Shown: positions 14,280 to 25,189 of the stretch, piece after piece
How positions within the stretch are numbered: position 1 is the first letter of the stretch
Layout: each line of letters begins with the position of its first letter
Source: Arthonia radiata
Lineage: Eukaryota; Ascomycota; Arthoniomycetes; Arthoniales; Arthoniaceae
NCBI GenBank assembly: GCA_002989075.1
Contig: PSQN01000002.1
Location: 698,097-762,096, forward strand
Direction of reading: 5' to 3'
DNA length: 64,000 nucleotides
Notes under the pieces: generated by a model
Told to the model about the DNA's origin: nothing
The model's database searches: none
The model's input: only the letters and a program-made list of their open reading frames with translations
Position numbers and translations under genes: made by a program

Positions 14280-15070
14280 CGCGCCTACCGTCGACGTAGT
14301 TTTAAATCTAATTAATTAAATCTACTATAGCTAGCTCGTAAGAAGTCTTATTCGTAGATAATTAAGGGCCGTATAACTCTATATTAGAATTAAAGCTTTG
14401 GCGTAGCGCCTTAATACGCTTAAAATCGTTAGTATCGGTCTACTCGACCGACTTAGTACTTAGACCGCGCTACCAGGCCTATAGCTAAACGTAAAAGGCA
14501 CGAAGTAGAGTAAAATAGTCGTCGTAGAAAGACTCTATGTTATCTTAGACGTCCTCGTTAAAGGTTAAAAAGAAGTTAGCGTGTATAAGAAGATTATAGA
14601 TATGTCTCTATCGAGCAGAGACCTACTATATATTAATATAAAGTTAATTAGTATTTAAGACAGAGAGTATTAAACTTACTATCTTATACTTATCTTTTAA
14701 CCTCTTAATACTAGTATAGCGAGTATACTTAATATACTATCTTTTAAGCTACTCGCAGGTCTAGTTCTTGTAATACTTAAAGTTAGAGTTTGCAGAAGGT
14801 CTATTACGTACAGCTATATCGCTAAATAAGGCCTTTATACAACGGTAGCATACCAAAACGTAAGCCTCTAGCTAAGGTTAAATTAATGTAGATACAGCGT
14901 AAAAAGCGGAATTCGAGAAGATAGATTAGCGAGACTTTATAGGCAACTTAGGCTTATAAGTAGTGCCGCGGTAATAAAGAGAACAGACAATTTTATTATT
15001 GTTAGAGTCGTCTTTATAAATATAACGCTTTTAATAAGCTAAAATACTAATAGTTAGACTAAAATAAAGC
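14280..15070 (-). other. antisense coding-like region of F
   Basis: Downstream of F's integrase, the minus strand reads as protein-like sequence over several hundred bases, with a CYRC motif at about 14837-14854. The plus strand does not. It lies inside F, before the 3' LTR, in the same relative place as the antisense regions of A, B and D. I cannot show homology to those beyond the CxxC motif. Function unknown. Confidence 0.45.
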
Positions 15071-15943
15071 AATAAGAGAGAGAAGACTTACAAAAAGTTA
15101 TAGAAATTAAAGACACGCTACTTAGTTTAAGAGAGCGTAGAACAGAAGAAGCCGCAAATAATTTAGAAATTAGTAAAGCAATCTTAAGAGCTTTCTTCTT
15201 ACAAACGTTATAAAAAAGAGCTTTAGAATTAATAGCGGCTTTAAAGTTCTTAATGCTATAAGTTAAGCAGCGAGTTAGCGCTTTAAGAGAGCTTACTTTA
15301 GTAGTAGGTTTATTAATAGGATTAAAACTCGATATAGTAGAGATTATAAAGGTAAATTAGAGGTAATTTAATATTAAATTAGCTACAAACTTCTTACTTA
15401 AAAAGAGAAGTAAAGGCCTATCAAAGAAGAAAAGCTTGTAAGCTAAGTAAAAGAGTATAATAATATTAAAGAAAGAAAGAGAAAGTTTAAAAGAGTAGAA
15501 GCCTTGTTTTATGCCTATCGTTAGATATTAATAAAAAAGCTTCTGCCTACAAGTACTAATTTAGAAGTAAAGAAGCTTATTTATACTAGTTGCTACTATC
15601 TATCGAGGTAATTAATCGGCAAAGCGTGTATAAGAGCATACAAAAGAACGTAAAATTAGGTAAAAATAATATAAAACCTTACTATCGAGCTTATAACTCA
15701 GGCTCGGGAGCTTTAGATTAAAAGTAAAGCTTAGCACTATAACTCGGTACTACAGAAAATTAGCACTAAACGACGTGTAGAATAACAGTAAGCAATATTA
15801 CTCTTTTTCCGACTAAACACAGATATAAGCCAGCAAATTTTTAACAAGATTGTTGCTCTACGTAATATAAGAGATAAAAGGTACGATAGATATAGCGAAT
15901 TGTATTTGAATCGAGAGCGATTCTTCTTAAGGAAGAGGATAGT

Positions 15944-16137
15944 TATAATGCATAAACGTCTCGATAGCGAATTAAAACGAAATATTGCTTATTTAGGAAG
16001 GCTGCGATTCTAGAAGGATATCTTTCGTCCAGTAGACGTATTTCTTTCTTTTCTCCTTAATAATTAGCTTGAACACTAGTAGAGCCTATTTGGGCCCTTT
16101 GCCACCTAACTGCTCCCTGCCCTACACCCAGATTATA
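15944..16137 (+). repeat. 3' LTR of F
   Basis: Direct repeat of 785-980. Preceded by a purine-rich tract (AAGGAAGAGGATAG), confirming plus orientation. The sequence to its right is gag of E, not the E LTR that flanks F's left end. Confidence 0.9.
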
Positions 16138-17321
16138 TAATTCTAATAAAGTTTGTACAGATTTAGTCGGTTCTTCTCTCTTAGGTTCTCTAAAATTAAT
16201 TAAGGTAGATCCGTTTCTAATTCTAGGTAGTAGAACGCTCGTCTCTATATAGGGTTTAGGCTAGTAAAATACTCTAGCTAAAAGTCTCCTATATATAGAG
16301 GTAAGCTTATCTAGTCTAGACGTTAATTAAGTCGTTTTCTGGCTATAGTAACTAGAATAGTTATATTGAACTATTGTCGCGAAGAGCGGGGTTTCTAAGA
16401 TTAATTGTTGTTGTATCCGCTTCGTTTAGTACTATTGAACTGTTATTTCTTAGAACGGTATTTCTTAACTTAATGCTCTAGTTTTCCGCAATACAAGTAT
16501 AGCTTATTATTTATTCTATATTTTCTTTTCTAGTTGTTTAGTTTCTCTTAAGGTCTTATAAAATCTAACTCTATTAGATCGCCTCGGTCTTATTGTAAGT
16601 TTGCTCGATTCTTTATTTTATAGAACCTGTTAGTAGGGTTACTCTTCTTCTTTATTTATCTTTTAAAGTTACTGTCGTTAATCTTCTTTACTCGTTATAT
16701 AAAGCTATCGAGGTTATTAAACTTCTCTCTATAAATATAGATTATTTCTTTAATATAATTCTTAAGTTCTTTATAAAAGGTCTCAATAAGAGGTTTCTTG
16801 TTCTATTCTGTTTAATTAGCATACTATATAAAATTAGCGGCGTACCTGCTCGCTAGTTCTATTTGCTTAAGGTTCTAAAGCTTTTTAGTAACGATGCGTC
16901 TAGCGTTAGTTTATTTAAAGATTTTACGAAGCTTTCTCTAAAAGAAGGCGAAGCTAGCAAAGAACTCGTTGGTATCCTTGTACCTACTCTTTATCGAGGT
17001 AAATAAGAAATTGTCGAGGTAATACTTAATCTACTTATAAGCATCTCTATCTATATAAAAGGTAGCGAATAGAATTATAGTAGTATCGTTTAGAAACTAG
17101 TCTTTATAAGTTTTAAAGTATACGGCTAGGCGTATTAAGAATAAAGTAACTTTAAAACGTTTATCTAAGAAGCTTTTTTCTATCTTAGTATTAACGTTTA
17201 ATATCTTACTCGTACTAGCTATCCTGTTAGCTAACCTATTTATAGCGTTACAGCTATTAAGTACTAAAGTAGTAGATATAACTAATCTACTTTCTCTACT
17301 TTTATAGCAAGTCTATTAAAG

Positions 17322-17771
17322 TATAACGCTAATCGCTATAAAAACCGAACTAAGACTTACTTACCTTATGTACTTATCGACCTTAGTAGTAGGCGTCTTG
17401 TATACTAGAGACTAAAAGATAGGAGAGACGAGACAGATTATAAAATGTAAGAGGAACTTAACTAAAGTAGATAGAAAGTAAAGTACGTTACTTAAATATA
17501 GTTAAGAAACTTATATTTAGATATTAAGTTAATAAACTAAAGTCTATTTTAAGGTTAACTATTAGTCTAACTATATAGTTTAAGATATAAAGATATATTT
17601 TTCTATATTCGACGGTCTTAACAATCTCTTTATCGTGTAGTCGGGATTCTATTACAATATAGCGACGTTGCCGACGTCGCTGTATTAAAGTCGTCGGGTA
17701 TACTATATAATGCTCTAATAAGGCGAGCTGCGCTCAGCCTTGTACTAGCCTAATATAGTAAGATCGTAATA
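17322..17771 (-). repeat. 5' LTR of E
   Basis: 450 bp, matching the LTRs of D (35411-35860, 42251-42700) and the solo LTR at 52219-52668. Includes the inverted repeat around the GACGTTGCCGACGTC core. Followed by target duplication TATAC. Confidence 0.93.
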
Positions 17772-17776
17772 TATAC

Positions 17777-18440
17777 GCTTAGACTTTGCTAAAACAGAAA
17801 TCTAACCGTTAGATGCAAGTAAGATACTTAATCAGATACCGAACCTATATAAAGCCTATTAAGAACTAAATGTCGATTAGGAAAAGCTGTCTAAAACTCT
17901 CTAAATAGTACAAAAAATAGATCAATACGTTAACTCGATCGTAGATTAGATATAGTATCTACAAGATCCCGATCGTTAGGTTTATCTAACTTAGAACGCA
18001 TTTAACCAGCTTGTACGTACTAGTTTGCGTACAATGACTGAATAGGATCTACCTCTTAAAGATCTCGATTCTATTCAATTAGAAGCGTACAGACGTAAGA
18101 AACTTAAGCGCAAGAAGGACGATAGTCGCTAGATATAGAAAGGAGGCGTGGTTACGGCTTCCTCTTTAAGAACAATAGTTAGAAAGTAGAATCGAAAGGG
18201 CGATTAAAGGGAAGCTCGGCGCGTAGAGAACGCAGGAACGGGACAAGCTAGGGCTTCAACTGCTAAAACAAGCAAGCCAGCTATAAGATTGGAACCTAAG
18301 CTATCGATTAATAAGCAGATTATTGAGTTTTAAGCTTGTTACGATCTATAAGTAGCTAATATAAGCGAATCGATCTCGTATAACTAGAGATTTTATATAA
18401 GCGTAGAATACTAGCTTTAGCTAGCACCGACAAATAAGGA
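17777..18440 (+). mobile_element. pogo-like DNA transposon, transposase part 2
   Basis: Continues the transposase frame interrupted at 474. The first residues match the AFAKTGIWPLDASKVL block that closes the fungal pogo catalytic region, followed by a hydrophilic tail rich in Lys and Arg near 18090-18200. The reading frame fades by about 18440. The 3' terminal inverted repeat should lie in or just after 18440-18670 but cannot be identified, because its partner is outside the window. The tail keeps more G+C than the surrounding repeats. Confidence 0.75.
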
Positions 18441-18671
18441 AGCCTAAAGCAGAATAGCGTAGAATTCTATATCCGATAGGACCGAGTAAGAAGGGTGCGG
18501 GTATTTCTAATCTCTTAGGTTAAATATAGGTTTAGCCTATATAGATTATAGTTAACTATACTCTATCTATATATATCCTCTTTTTATTAGGTTTAAGAAA
18601 AGCTAATCTAACCTTACTCTATAGTATAATTCAACCTAAACCTAATATATTTACTCTAATCTATAGGAAAC
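18441..18671. other. AT-rich spacer, probable transposon 3' end
   Basis: No coding sequence seen. Likely holds the 3' untranslated end and terminal repeat of the pogo-like element. Confidence 0.4.
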
Positions 18672-19237
18672 TGTAACTATAACTACTTAGCTAATAGAGT
18701 AAAAAGAGGTCTATACATACTAGTAATTAGTACTTATATATATATATACTATAGTATAATATATATATCTATTATACTACTATCTACTAAAGAATAGCTA
18801 TTTAGATATAGTACTATATTATACTATTCTAGTACTAGCTATTACTAGATACTATCTTATTTAGCTAGTATCTATATTATTATATTTATATCTTAGAGGC
18901 CTTAGTATATATATATATATATATATACTAAGGTAAGAGGTAAACTTATAGAATTAAATTATAAGCTAAACGTTATTAGCTACTTAATAAGGTAATTGAG
19001 TATTATACTATCTTATAATTAGCTATATAATTTAATATACCCTTTAGGCTATAAGGCGTCTTAGTATTAATTAGACTATATATATATCTACCTAACTAGG
19101 CTACTAGAAGAGTACTAAGTACTATTATAATAATTAAGACTGTAGCTACTTAGCTAAGAGAGTAAAAAGAAGTCTATATATACTAGTACTTAGCGCTTAT
19201 ATATACGCGCTATAGTATAATATATATATTTATTATA
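18672..19237 (-). mobile_element. TRIM-like small LTR element, copy 1 (fossil)
   Basis: About 566 bp with imperfect direct terminal repeats at 18672-18776 and 19141-19237. Read on the minus strand it aligns end to end with the better-preserved copy at 54215-54796, including the internal region. No coding capacity. Strongly RIP-altered; a target duplication is not legible. Confidence 0.7.
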
Positions 19238-20290
19238 AAAAAGTATAGTAGTTCTTTATATATACTACTAGTATTATTAGCTAAATATAATTTATATAAA
19301 AATTATATCTTTTCTTCTTATAACTTAAAAAACTATATTTCTCTATTATAATAATAGATTTTTTCTATATCTATTTCTTAATTTATTACTTTAAAATAGA
19401 GATATATATATAAGATACTTATAGTAATATAGACTCTATTATCTAAGAGCTTAGATATCTAGATAATAGTTTGTTATCTATATCTTAGCTTCTATCTTAC
19501 TAAATAAGTATTATTACTTATATTTTATAGAATAGATTATGTACCTATAGTAGAACTCTAGTAGAAACTTTTAGTAAAAATATTATCAGTATAGATCTTA
19601 GAGTTATAGATCTTAGAATATATAAAGTAATTGAAAATTAATCTATCTATATATATTTATAGATCTTAAACTTTTATAGATATATTTTTAATATAGCTTC
19701 TATACTCTATATAAAATAGATAAATTTCTATAACTATAGTATAGCTTAAACTTATAAGAGGGCCTCTAAAAGAGTATTAATATTTTCTAGTATCTAGATC
19801 TCTATAATATTTAAGAACTATAGATTAGACTAGATTTAATCTAAACTGTAGCTAACAATTAGACATATCTAATATAGGATTAATATAATTATAACTTAGA
19901 ATACTAGGATTAATTTCTATATTCTATCTCTAATCAATATATAAGATTTCTATAACTACTAAGTATTAACTATTGAATACTAAGTCTTGATATATACTAC
20001 TAAGATTACTATTAGAGATAGATAAGATAGTTTAAAAATTATTAAGATATTATATATAGTTTATTATTAGTAATATATTAGAATATAATATATATTAGTA
20101 TAGATTATTAAGTATATATTTAGTATATTCTAAATCTAATCTACTCTTATATAAGAACAGATAGATATATATATATATAGATATTTTATTATCTTCTATA
20201 AATTTTTCTTAAAAGAACTATTAGCTTAGAGTAGTATAAATCAATCAATAGATAAATTAATAAGGTTCTAGAGATAAAGAAAGATATTTA
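19238..20290. other. AT-rich RIP-altered spacer
   Basis: Extremely TpA-rich sequence with short TA runs. I see no gene, terminal repeat or known element. It ends sharply at about 20.3 kb, where normal base composition begins. Confidence 0.6.
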
Positions 20291-20469
20291 AGATGTTAAA
20301 TAAATTCTATACTAGCCTATACTATATACTGAAAATTTGGTTCTATCTTTGTATAGCTTTGAAGAAGGATCGTTTGGATGACGGGCTTGTTCCCACGTTG
20401 ACATGTCTCATTCATTTGGTCGTAACTGCCACAAATGCTGCCACAACCGGTAAGATGTCTAAGACTCCC

Positions 20470-22595
20470 TCACAAGAAGATCATGGAGGCGCCCGTAAGA
20501 GCTGCAACGGCCACGTAGACGCTCGTCTGTAGCAGAACCATGTCTAATGCGGGGACAGTAATCGCTGCTGCGACTCCACTCGAGCTGCTGCTGCCACTAC
20601 CGCTACTACCAACGCTGCCAACGCGCCCGTCCACGGCACTAGCCTGCTGCTGTGAGTTGCCGCTTGGCTGCGGCACCATACCTTGACCATCTGTACCGGC
20701 GGCCTGGAGAAGTGAAGGGCATGGCCCAGTGGCACTGCTGGTGGGTTGTAGGTGTGCGCGCCCGCGGAAGTCACATGCGCCGCTCTTTGCAGCGCCCTGC
20801 TGCGCTTCATAGTACTTGTTGAAGGCATACGAAAGCTTCTGTTGATCAGAACACATGCCGTATGAGCCATAGGCGCCGAGAGAGAAATTCGACTGTATAC
20901 CGTCGCAGGCACCGCCAATGATGCCGCAGGTGTAGTCACTTTGGTACTGTCAGCAACCTATGCGGATCTCCTATATAGGGGTTAATAACTTGGACTACTT
21001 ACATGTCTGGTTGGTAGGTGCTACCGTCCCCGGAGATCGAGATGCACTGCAGTTGCGACATCTCACAAGCGCAGAGCGCGGCGTTGGGTGATGGCGGGAG
21101 AGGAGTAGCAGGTGCGAGCCAAAGCACGCTGTTAGAATCAGTGGCGTCCGAGACGGTATTTGTGACGAGGGAAGGGCAGGAAGTGGGGGAGGAAGCTGGA
21201 TCGTAGTCTTTGCTGTTGATGCTGGACGGGGTGATCGAAGCCATTTGCGAGGAGAGATCGCTGAAGCCTTGGAGGGGCATTACACTGTTATCACTGCCAA
21301 TAGTAACGAGGCCTGGTCGTAATATTAGCAGGCCCGCAACACGCGTAGACAGATGGAGGGCCTGAAGCCGTACCGTCGTTGTCGGCTTCTCGGAAGTACT
21401 CATCGACAATGCCGCCTGAGAAAGGACCTAGGCGGAGCTTGTCAGTAGTCTTCGCAGCATTCTGTGGACGTGCATAACGCACCCTCCTTTTCTGATCCAA
21501 ACACGGTAGACACGTCCTCAATCATGCGTGCCTGGTCTGGTTTGCAGCCGTATTCCGCAAAGAAGACCGGCACAGGAAAGTCATTGAACAGATTCATATG
21601 CTCAGAATCGATGTTGTAGCCCCAGAAGTCAACATTGTCAGCAGGACCGCCACAATTAAGATACTCTGTGAGCTGATCACGGAGGGGATTGTCACAGGCT
21701 GCATAGCCAACGCCAATTGTGCGATACCTCTGGCTTTGGATGTATGCCTTGGAGTCTCGAATCGCAGCCTTGACGAATGCGCTCGCTGAAGAAGTGTCAC
21801 CAGTATTGGAGACCTCGTTACCAGCGAAGAAGCCTATGACATTGTTGTATTTGGAGAGCACATCGATCACTTGGGTGTAGCGCTGGTAAAGCAGCACGTT
21901 CCACGTAGGTCTATTGCGATTGATGCTCGTATCCGGTTCCGACAAATCGCTGATGACGTAGATGCCTGCAAAAAGAAGTCACTACGGTGTTCTGCTGGCC
22001 GATGGTATCCGATTGATGAGCGCGAACTCCACCAATGGGCGCGAAGTAAGCCGAGGCATTCTTGACGACACTCACCGGCGTCTGCCAGCATGCTCATGCA
22101 GTCGTCATGGTTCTTCGTAGGGTCTATCGCGTAGGTGCGAATAACGTTCGTGCTCAAAGCTTTGAGATACGGGATGTCGCGCTGGCAAGCGACCGTGTCC
22201 GCCAACGGGTCAAGATAGTGCATGGGGTCGCTGGACCCCATCGTGTCATTAAACGTTATAGGCTCTATGTCATCGTTTAGTTGAAGGTCCTTGCAAGCAG
22301 CGAATAGGCCTCTTCGCACGTTGGTATGCGACCCCGCGCATTATGAACTGTGAACCATTGTTCGAATAGAAGAAGTGCTCTATGCATAGTCAATACGTTG
22401 CTCCTCGTGGCTTCAACAGCACTATGTTGCGTACGTCCTTTGATGGAGCTGGCCGAAACGTGAGTCCACGCCATTGCGGTTCTTCTGCAGTGTGGCTCAC
22501 AGATATGGTATTGACTCGTAGCTAGGCTGCTGTGCTGCGACACATGAAGCGCTGACGGTGAGCAGTGCCGCACTCGAGGTGCGTGACAATTTCAT
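20470..22595 (-). CDS. GH72 beta-1,3-glucanosyltransferase with X8 module, GPI-anchored (GAS/GEL family)
   Basis: Cell-wall enzyme that cuts and re-ligates beta-1,3-glucan chains, elongating wall glucan at the outer membrane face. Model: complement of 20470-20938, 21003-21312, 21374-21427, 21483-21965, 22076-22264, 22320-22377, 22397-22421, 22501-22595; 560 residues, close to the family's usual length. Start chosen at 22595 because it opens a signal peptide (about residues 1-21). GH72 landmarks: [10 protein letters not shown] about 42-51, DPLAD about 78-82, acid/base Glu173 in GNEVSN, nucleophile Glu260 in FFAEYGC. The X8 Cys module (about 385-480) is followed by a Ser-rich spacer and a hydrophobic GPI-signal tail. 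Most introns have GT-AG ends and CTNAC-like branch sites. Odd: one intervening segment is only 19 nt, and the loop between the two Glu is about 14 residues short, lacking the usual WCG. It may be functional or a decaying gene. Confidence 0.87.
22378..22396 (-). other. 19-nt GT...AG segment in the GH72 gene
   Basis: Between the codons for ATRSN and HFFYS, 19 nt starting GT and ending AG must be skipped to continue the GH72 frame without adding residues. It has a TTGAC branch-like string. It is shorter than known spliceosomal introns of fungi, so it may be a shrunken intron or a frame-breaking remnant. Confidence 0.6.
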
Positions 22596-22780
22596 AATGA
22601 ATGCACCGCTCGTCAGTGATTCGCGGGCTCCCGAAAGTCCAAGTTAGCGAGGGTCGATTATACTGACCGAAGAAACGAGAAGTAGCAAAGTCCGAGCAGA
22701 GGAAAGGAGGCACAGATATAGAAAACAATGAGCGCACGCGGCTGTTAGACGAAGCGAGAGGATTCAAGAGACCGGGAGAG
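22596..22780 (-). promoter_or_regulatory. probable 5' leader/promoter of the GH72 gene
   Basis: Normal-composition sequence directly upstream of the start codon. On the minus strand it contains a pyrimidine-rich tract at about 22690-22715, a feature common just upstream of fungal transcription starts. No clear TATA box seen. Confidence 0.35.
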
Positions 22781-23515
22781 CGACCATGCTCATGTCCCAC
22801 GTTTCCGCGGGACACATACTGGAAGTCGTCTCGCTCTTTATTCTAATTTATAGCGCTGTTTGCGATGATCTCTGCTGCCTATCTGGTATCATGAGTTTGC
22901 GACGAGATGGTTGGGTAAGCTTAATCCGCTGCTTGGGTCGTGTGAGGTCCATCCATTGTCTCCACACTCGAGCCAGCCTGACAGAGATGGGAGCTGTTCA
23001 CGGTGTTTGCCTGTGAAACTCGCCAAAGTGCTGCTCCATGGGGAAAAAGCGATCCTGAAGGGGTACCGGGACCTCGCTGTGGCAATGAAAGGAGAGAGTG
23101 GTGTACAAGGCTCGGATTCGCAGAGATTGGTCTGGTTGGCCGAACACGCCATTTCTTGCCAGCTCGCGGGCCGCGAGGCTGTGAACGGCAGAGCAGCTTT
23201 TCCAGGCCGCCATCTCCTTCGCGGGTCCCGCACCCTTCTTATGGGTGGCTAGGGCCAAGGCGCTCGCCCTACGTGCGCCCAAGAATTGCTTAATTTCAAT
23301 CTGATATGAGAGCGAAACGTGAACAGATGCCCAGGCGTATCCTAAGGTGGAAGACGCGATGAATGCTATAATACCAAACATTGCTTGGCAGGCGCTTGTT
23401 GTCATGACACTTGGCTCGCGAGGCATTGGGGCCGGTTTTGCCTCGCAGGCCCTCTTCCTCAAGGACAATAGAGGGCGTTTGGTGGGATACAAACAGAGAA
23501 TAAGGCTGTAAGTAG
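22781..23515. other. GC-normal region upstream of the GH72 gene, no convincing gene
   Basis: Several overlapping open frames occur on both strands here, the longest on the minus strand (22998-23492, 164 codons). None shows a recognisable domain, and competing frames cover the same bases, so I do not call a gene. The minus-strand frame has one hydrophobic stretch (near FGIIAFIASSTLGYAW). It could be an unrecognised small gene, promoter DNA, or a decayed coding remnant. Normal composition ends abruptly near 23515. Confidence 0.4.
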
Positions 23516-25180
23516 AGAGCGTTCTAAAACCTATTAAGCTTTAGATGCTCTATACCTTATATATAAATTTTATTGTAATATACTTATATAGCTAATTATT
23601 TTAGATAAATAGTAATATAATTAGTATCTATCTAATTTCTAACAATTATAGCTACTATACTATTTCTTCTATAGATAGAGATACTAAAACTAAATATCTA
23701 GCTCTTATATATTAGAGTCTTTAATATTAGTATAAGCTATAGCTATATTCTAGGTCTCTAGATAGTTAAATATATTTTTATATTGTATCTTCTCTATAAT
23801 AGAACTAAACTTCTTAAAGAGTACTAGATAGAGTACTTTAACTAGCTACTTGTAGTTCTTATACTAGTAGCTTAAGCTACCTACTAATTTATTATAAGTA
23901 GTATACTAGGTTAATTTTATATTATATATAAAATTAACTAAAAGTTATTATAAGATTAGTAGCTCTTTTAGAGGCTAGAGAGTTAAAAGTAAATAGAATA
24001 AAAAGAAATAAAAGAAAAAGAATTCTAACTAAAGATAATATTAAAAAGATAAGTAGTAAATAAGAAGTAAAATAGTTATATATATAAATATAAATAATAG
24101 TTATAGATATAAATATAACTAAATTATATAGATATCTATTAAACTATATCTATTTAGCTATTAAAATATATTTTAAAAATATTTTCTTATAATTATCTAT
24201 ATACTTTAGAAAAAGCCTATTCTAAAAATACTTAGTTTTATATAATAGAATATATATATAAAAATGTATTATATATATAATTTTAGATAGATAGAATTTT
24301 AGGTTAGCTATAGCTAACCTAAGTAGGTCTATAGCTAGCTTATATACTATAGCATAGCTAGCTAAATACTACCTTAGTTAGTAGAATATCTTTTTAAAGT
24401 TAATTCTAGTCTAGATTTTTAAATATTTAAAAAATTTATTCTAGTATTACTATCTAGTAATATAGCTTTAAGTTACTAGATGCCTACTTCTTCTTTTAGC
24501 TAGAGTCTAGTAACTCTAGTATAGCTTTCTAAAACTGTTTAATATTTATCTTAATATTTCTTTTATATTATATATATAATATAAAATTAGATCTTGTAAT
24601 GCTACTAAAGTAGAAATTAAAATAAGGTTCTAAATCTTAGTCTATCTAGATAATAAGAGAGAGAGATATCTTTAACTTTCTAATATAAATAATAGATATA
24701 ATTATAATTAGATTAAATATCTAGTATTATCTCTTATTATATTATAAAAATATATATATAAGCTAAGTATATAGTATATAGAGAGACTTTTATTCTTCTA
24801 GATATATTTAACCCTATCTTAATAAATTACCTATTTAGGTAAGGTTATACTGTATATAATCCTTTTATTCTAATATAACTTTTAGCCTACTATATTAAAA
24901 TTAGCCTAATTTTAAACTTAAACGCTACTACTATACCTAAAGTAGCTAATAAGTACCTAGATAGAAAAAACTATATCTAGTAATTTATTTAGAAGACGTA
25001 TACTAGTACTAAAGTTAATATAGCTATAGTAGTATATAACTTAAAGATATAGTACTAACATAAAAGTCTGTTTATATTACTCTACCACCTAAAATTCTAA
25101 TTATTTTAAAACTTAATTCTAAACATAATTCTAGGCTAATTTAGCTATCTCTTATATTATTATAATTATTCTATTTAGCT
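23516..25180. other. AT-rich RIP-altered region
   Basis: No coding sequence recognised. The right part (about 24.9-25.18 kb) probably includes the 3' end of the Tc1-like transposon that follows, but no terminal inverted repeat could be matched. Confidence 0.5.
24299..24322. repeat. 24-bp perfect palindrome
   Basis: A self-complementary stretch centred on AGCTATAGCT, in AT-rich DNA of no known identity. Confidence 0.6.
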
Positions 25181-25189
25181 CTGTATTAG

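Larger units (their letters stand above)
785..16137 (+). mobile_element. Ty3/gypsy element F (fossil), nested host of A
   Basis: Gypsy-class LTR retrotransposon on the plus strand, about 8.0 kb after subtracting nested A. LTRs are 785-980 and 15944-16137 (about 195 bp), beginning TGTAATG and ending ATTATA in RIP-altered form, with a purine-rich tract just before the 3' LTR. Order of parts: gag about 1.7-2.5 kb, protease region near 2.9 kb, reverse transcriptase about 3.3-3.7 kb, RNase H about 4.1-4.6 kb, integrase about 5.3-6.0 kb continuing after A at 13354-13700 with a GPY-like block. A further roughly 2 kb between integrase and the 3' LTR includes an antisense coding-like region. Flanking five bases do not match (CCTTT versus TAATT). 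Broken in dozens of places. Confidence 0.88.
475..17771 (-). mobile_element. Ty3/gypsy chromovirus E (fossil), nested host of F
   Basis: LTR retrotransposon of the same subfamily as D, minus orientation. The right (5') LTR is complete at 17322-17771 (450 bp). The left (3') LTR survives as 475-784 and is then cut by element F. Target duplication TATAC is present at 470-474 and 17772-17776, so the outer ends are original. Only the LTR pieces and a gag-side segment (16138-17321) remain of E itself. Compared with D, roughly 5 kb of internal sequence, including pol, is absent. The remaining gag matches D best from about 16360 rightward. Broken by many changes; inserted after the pogo-like element and before F. 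Confidence 0.9.

Noticed and set aside
21598-22280. Plus-strand open frames across the GH72 gene
   Set aside because: Shadows of the GH72 exons on the opposite strand.
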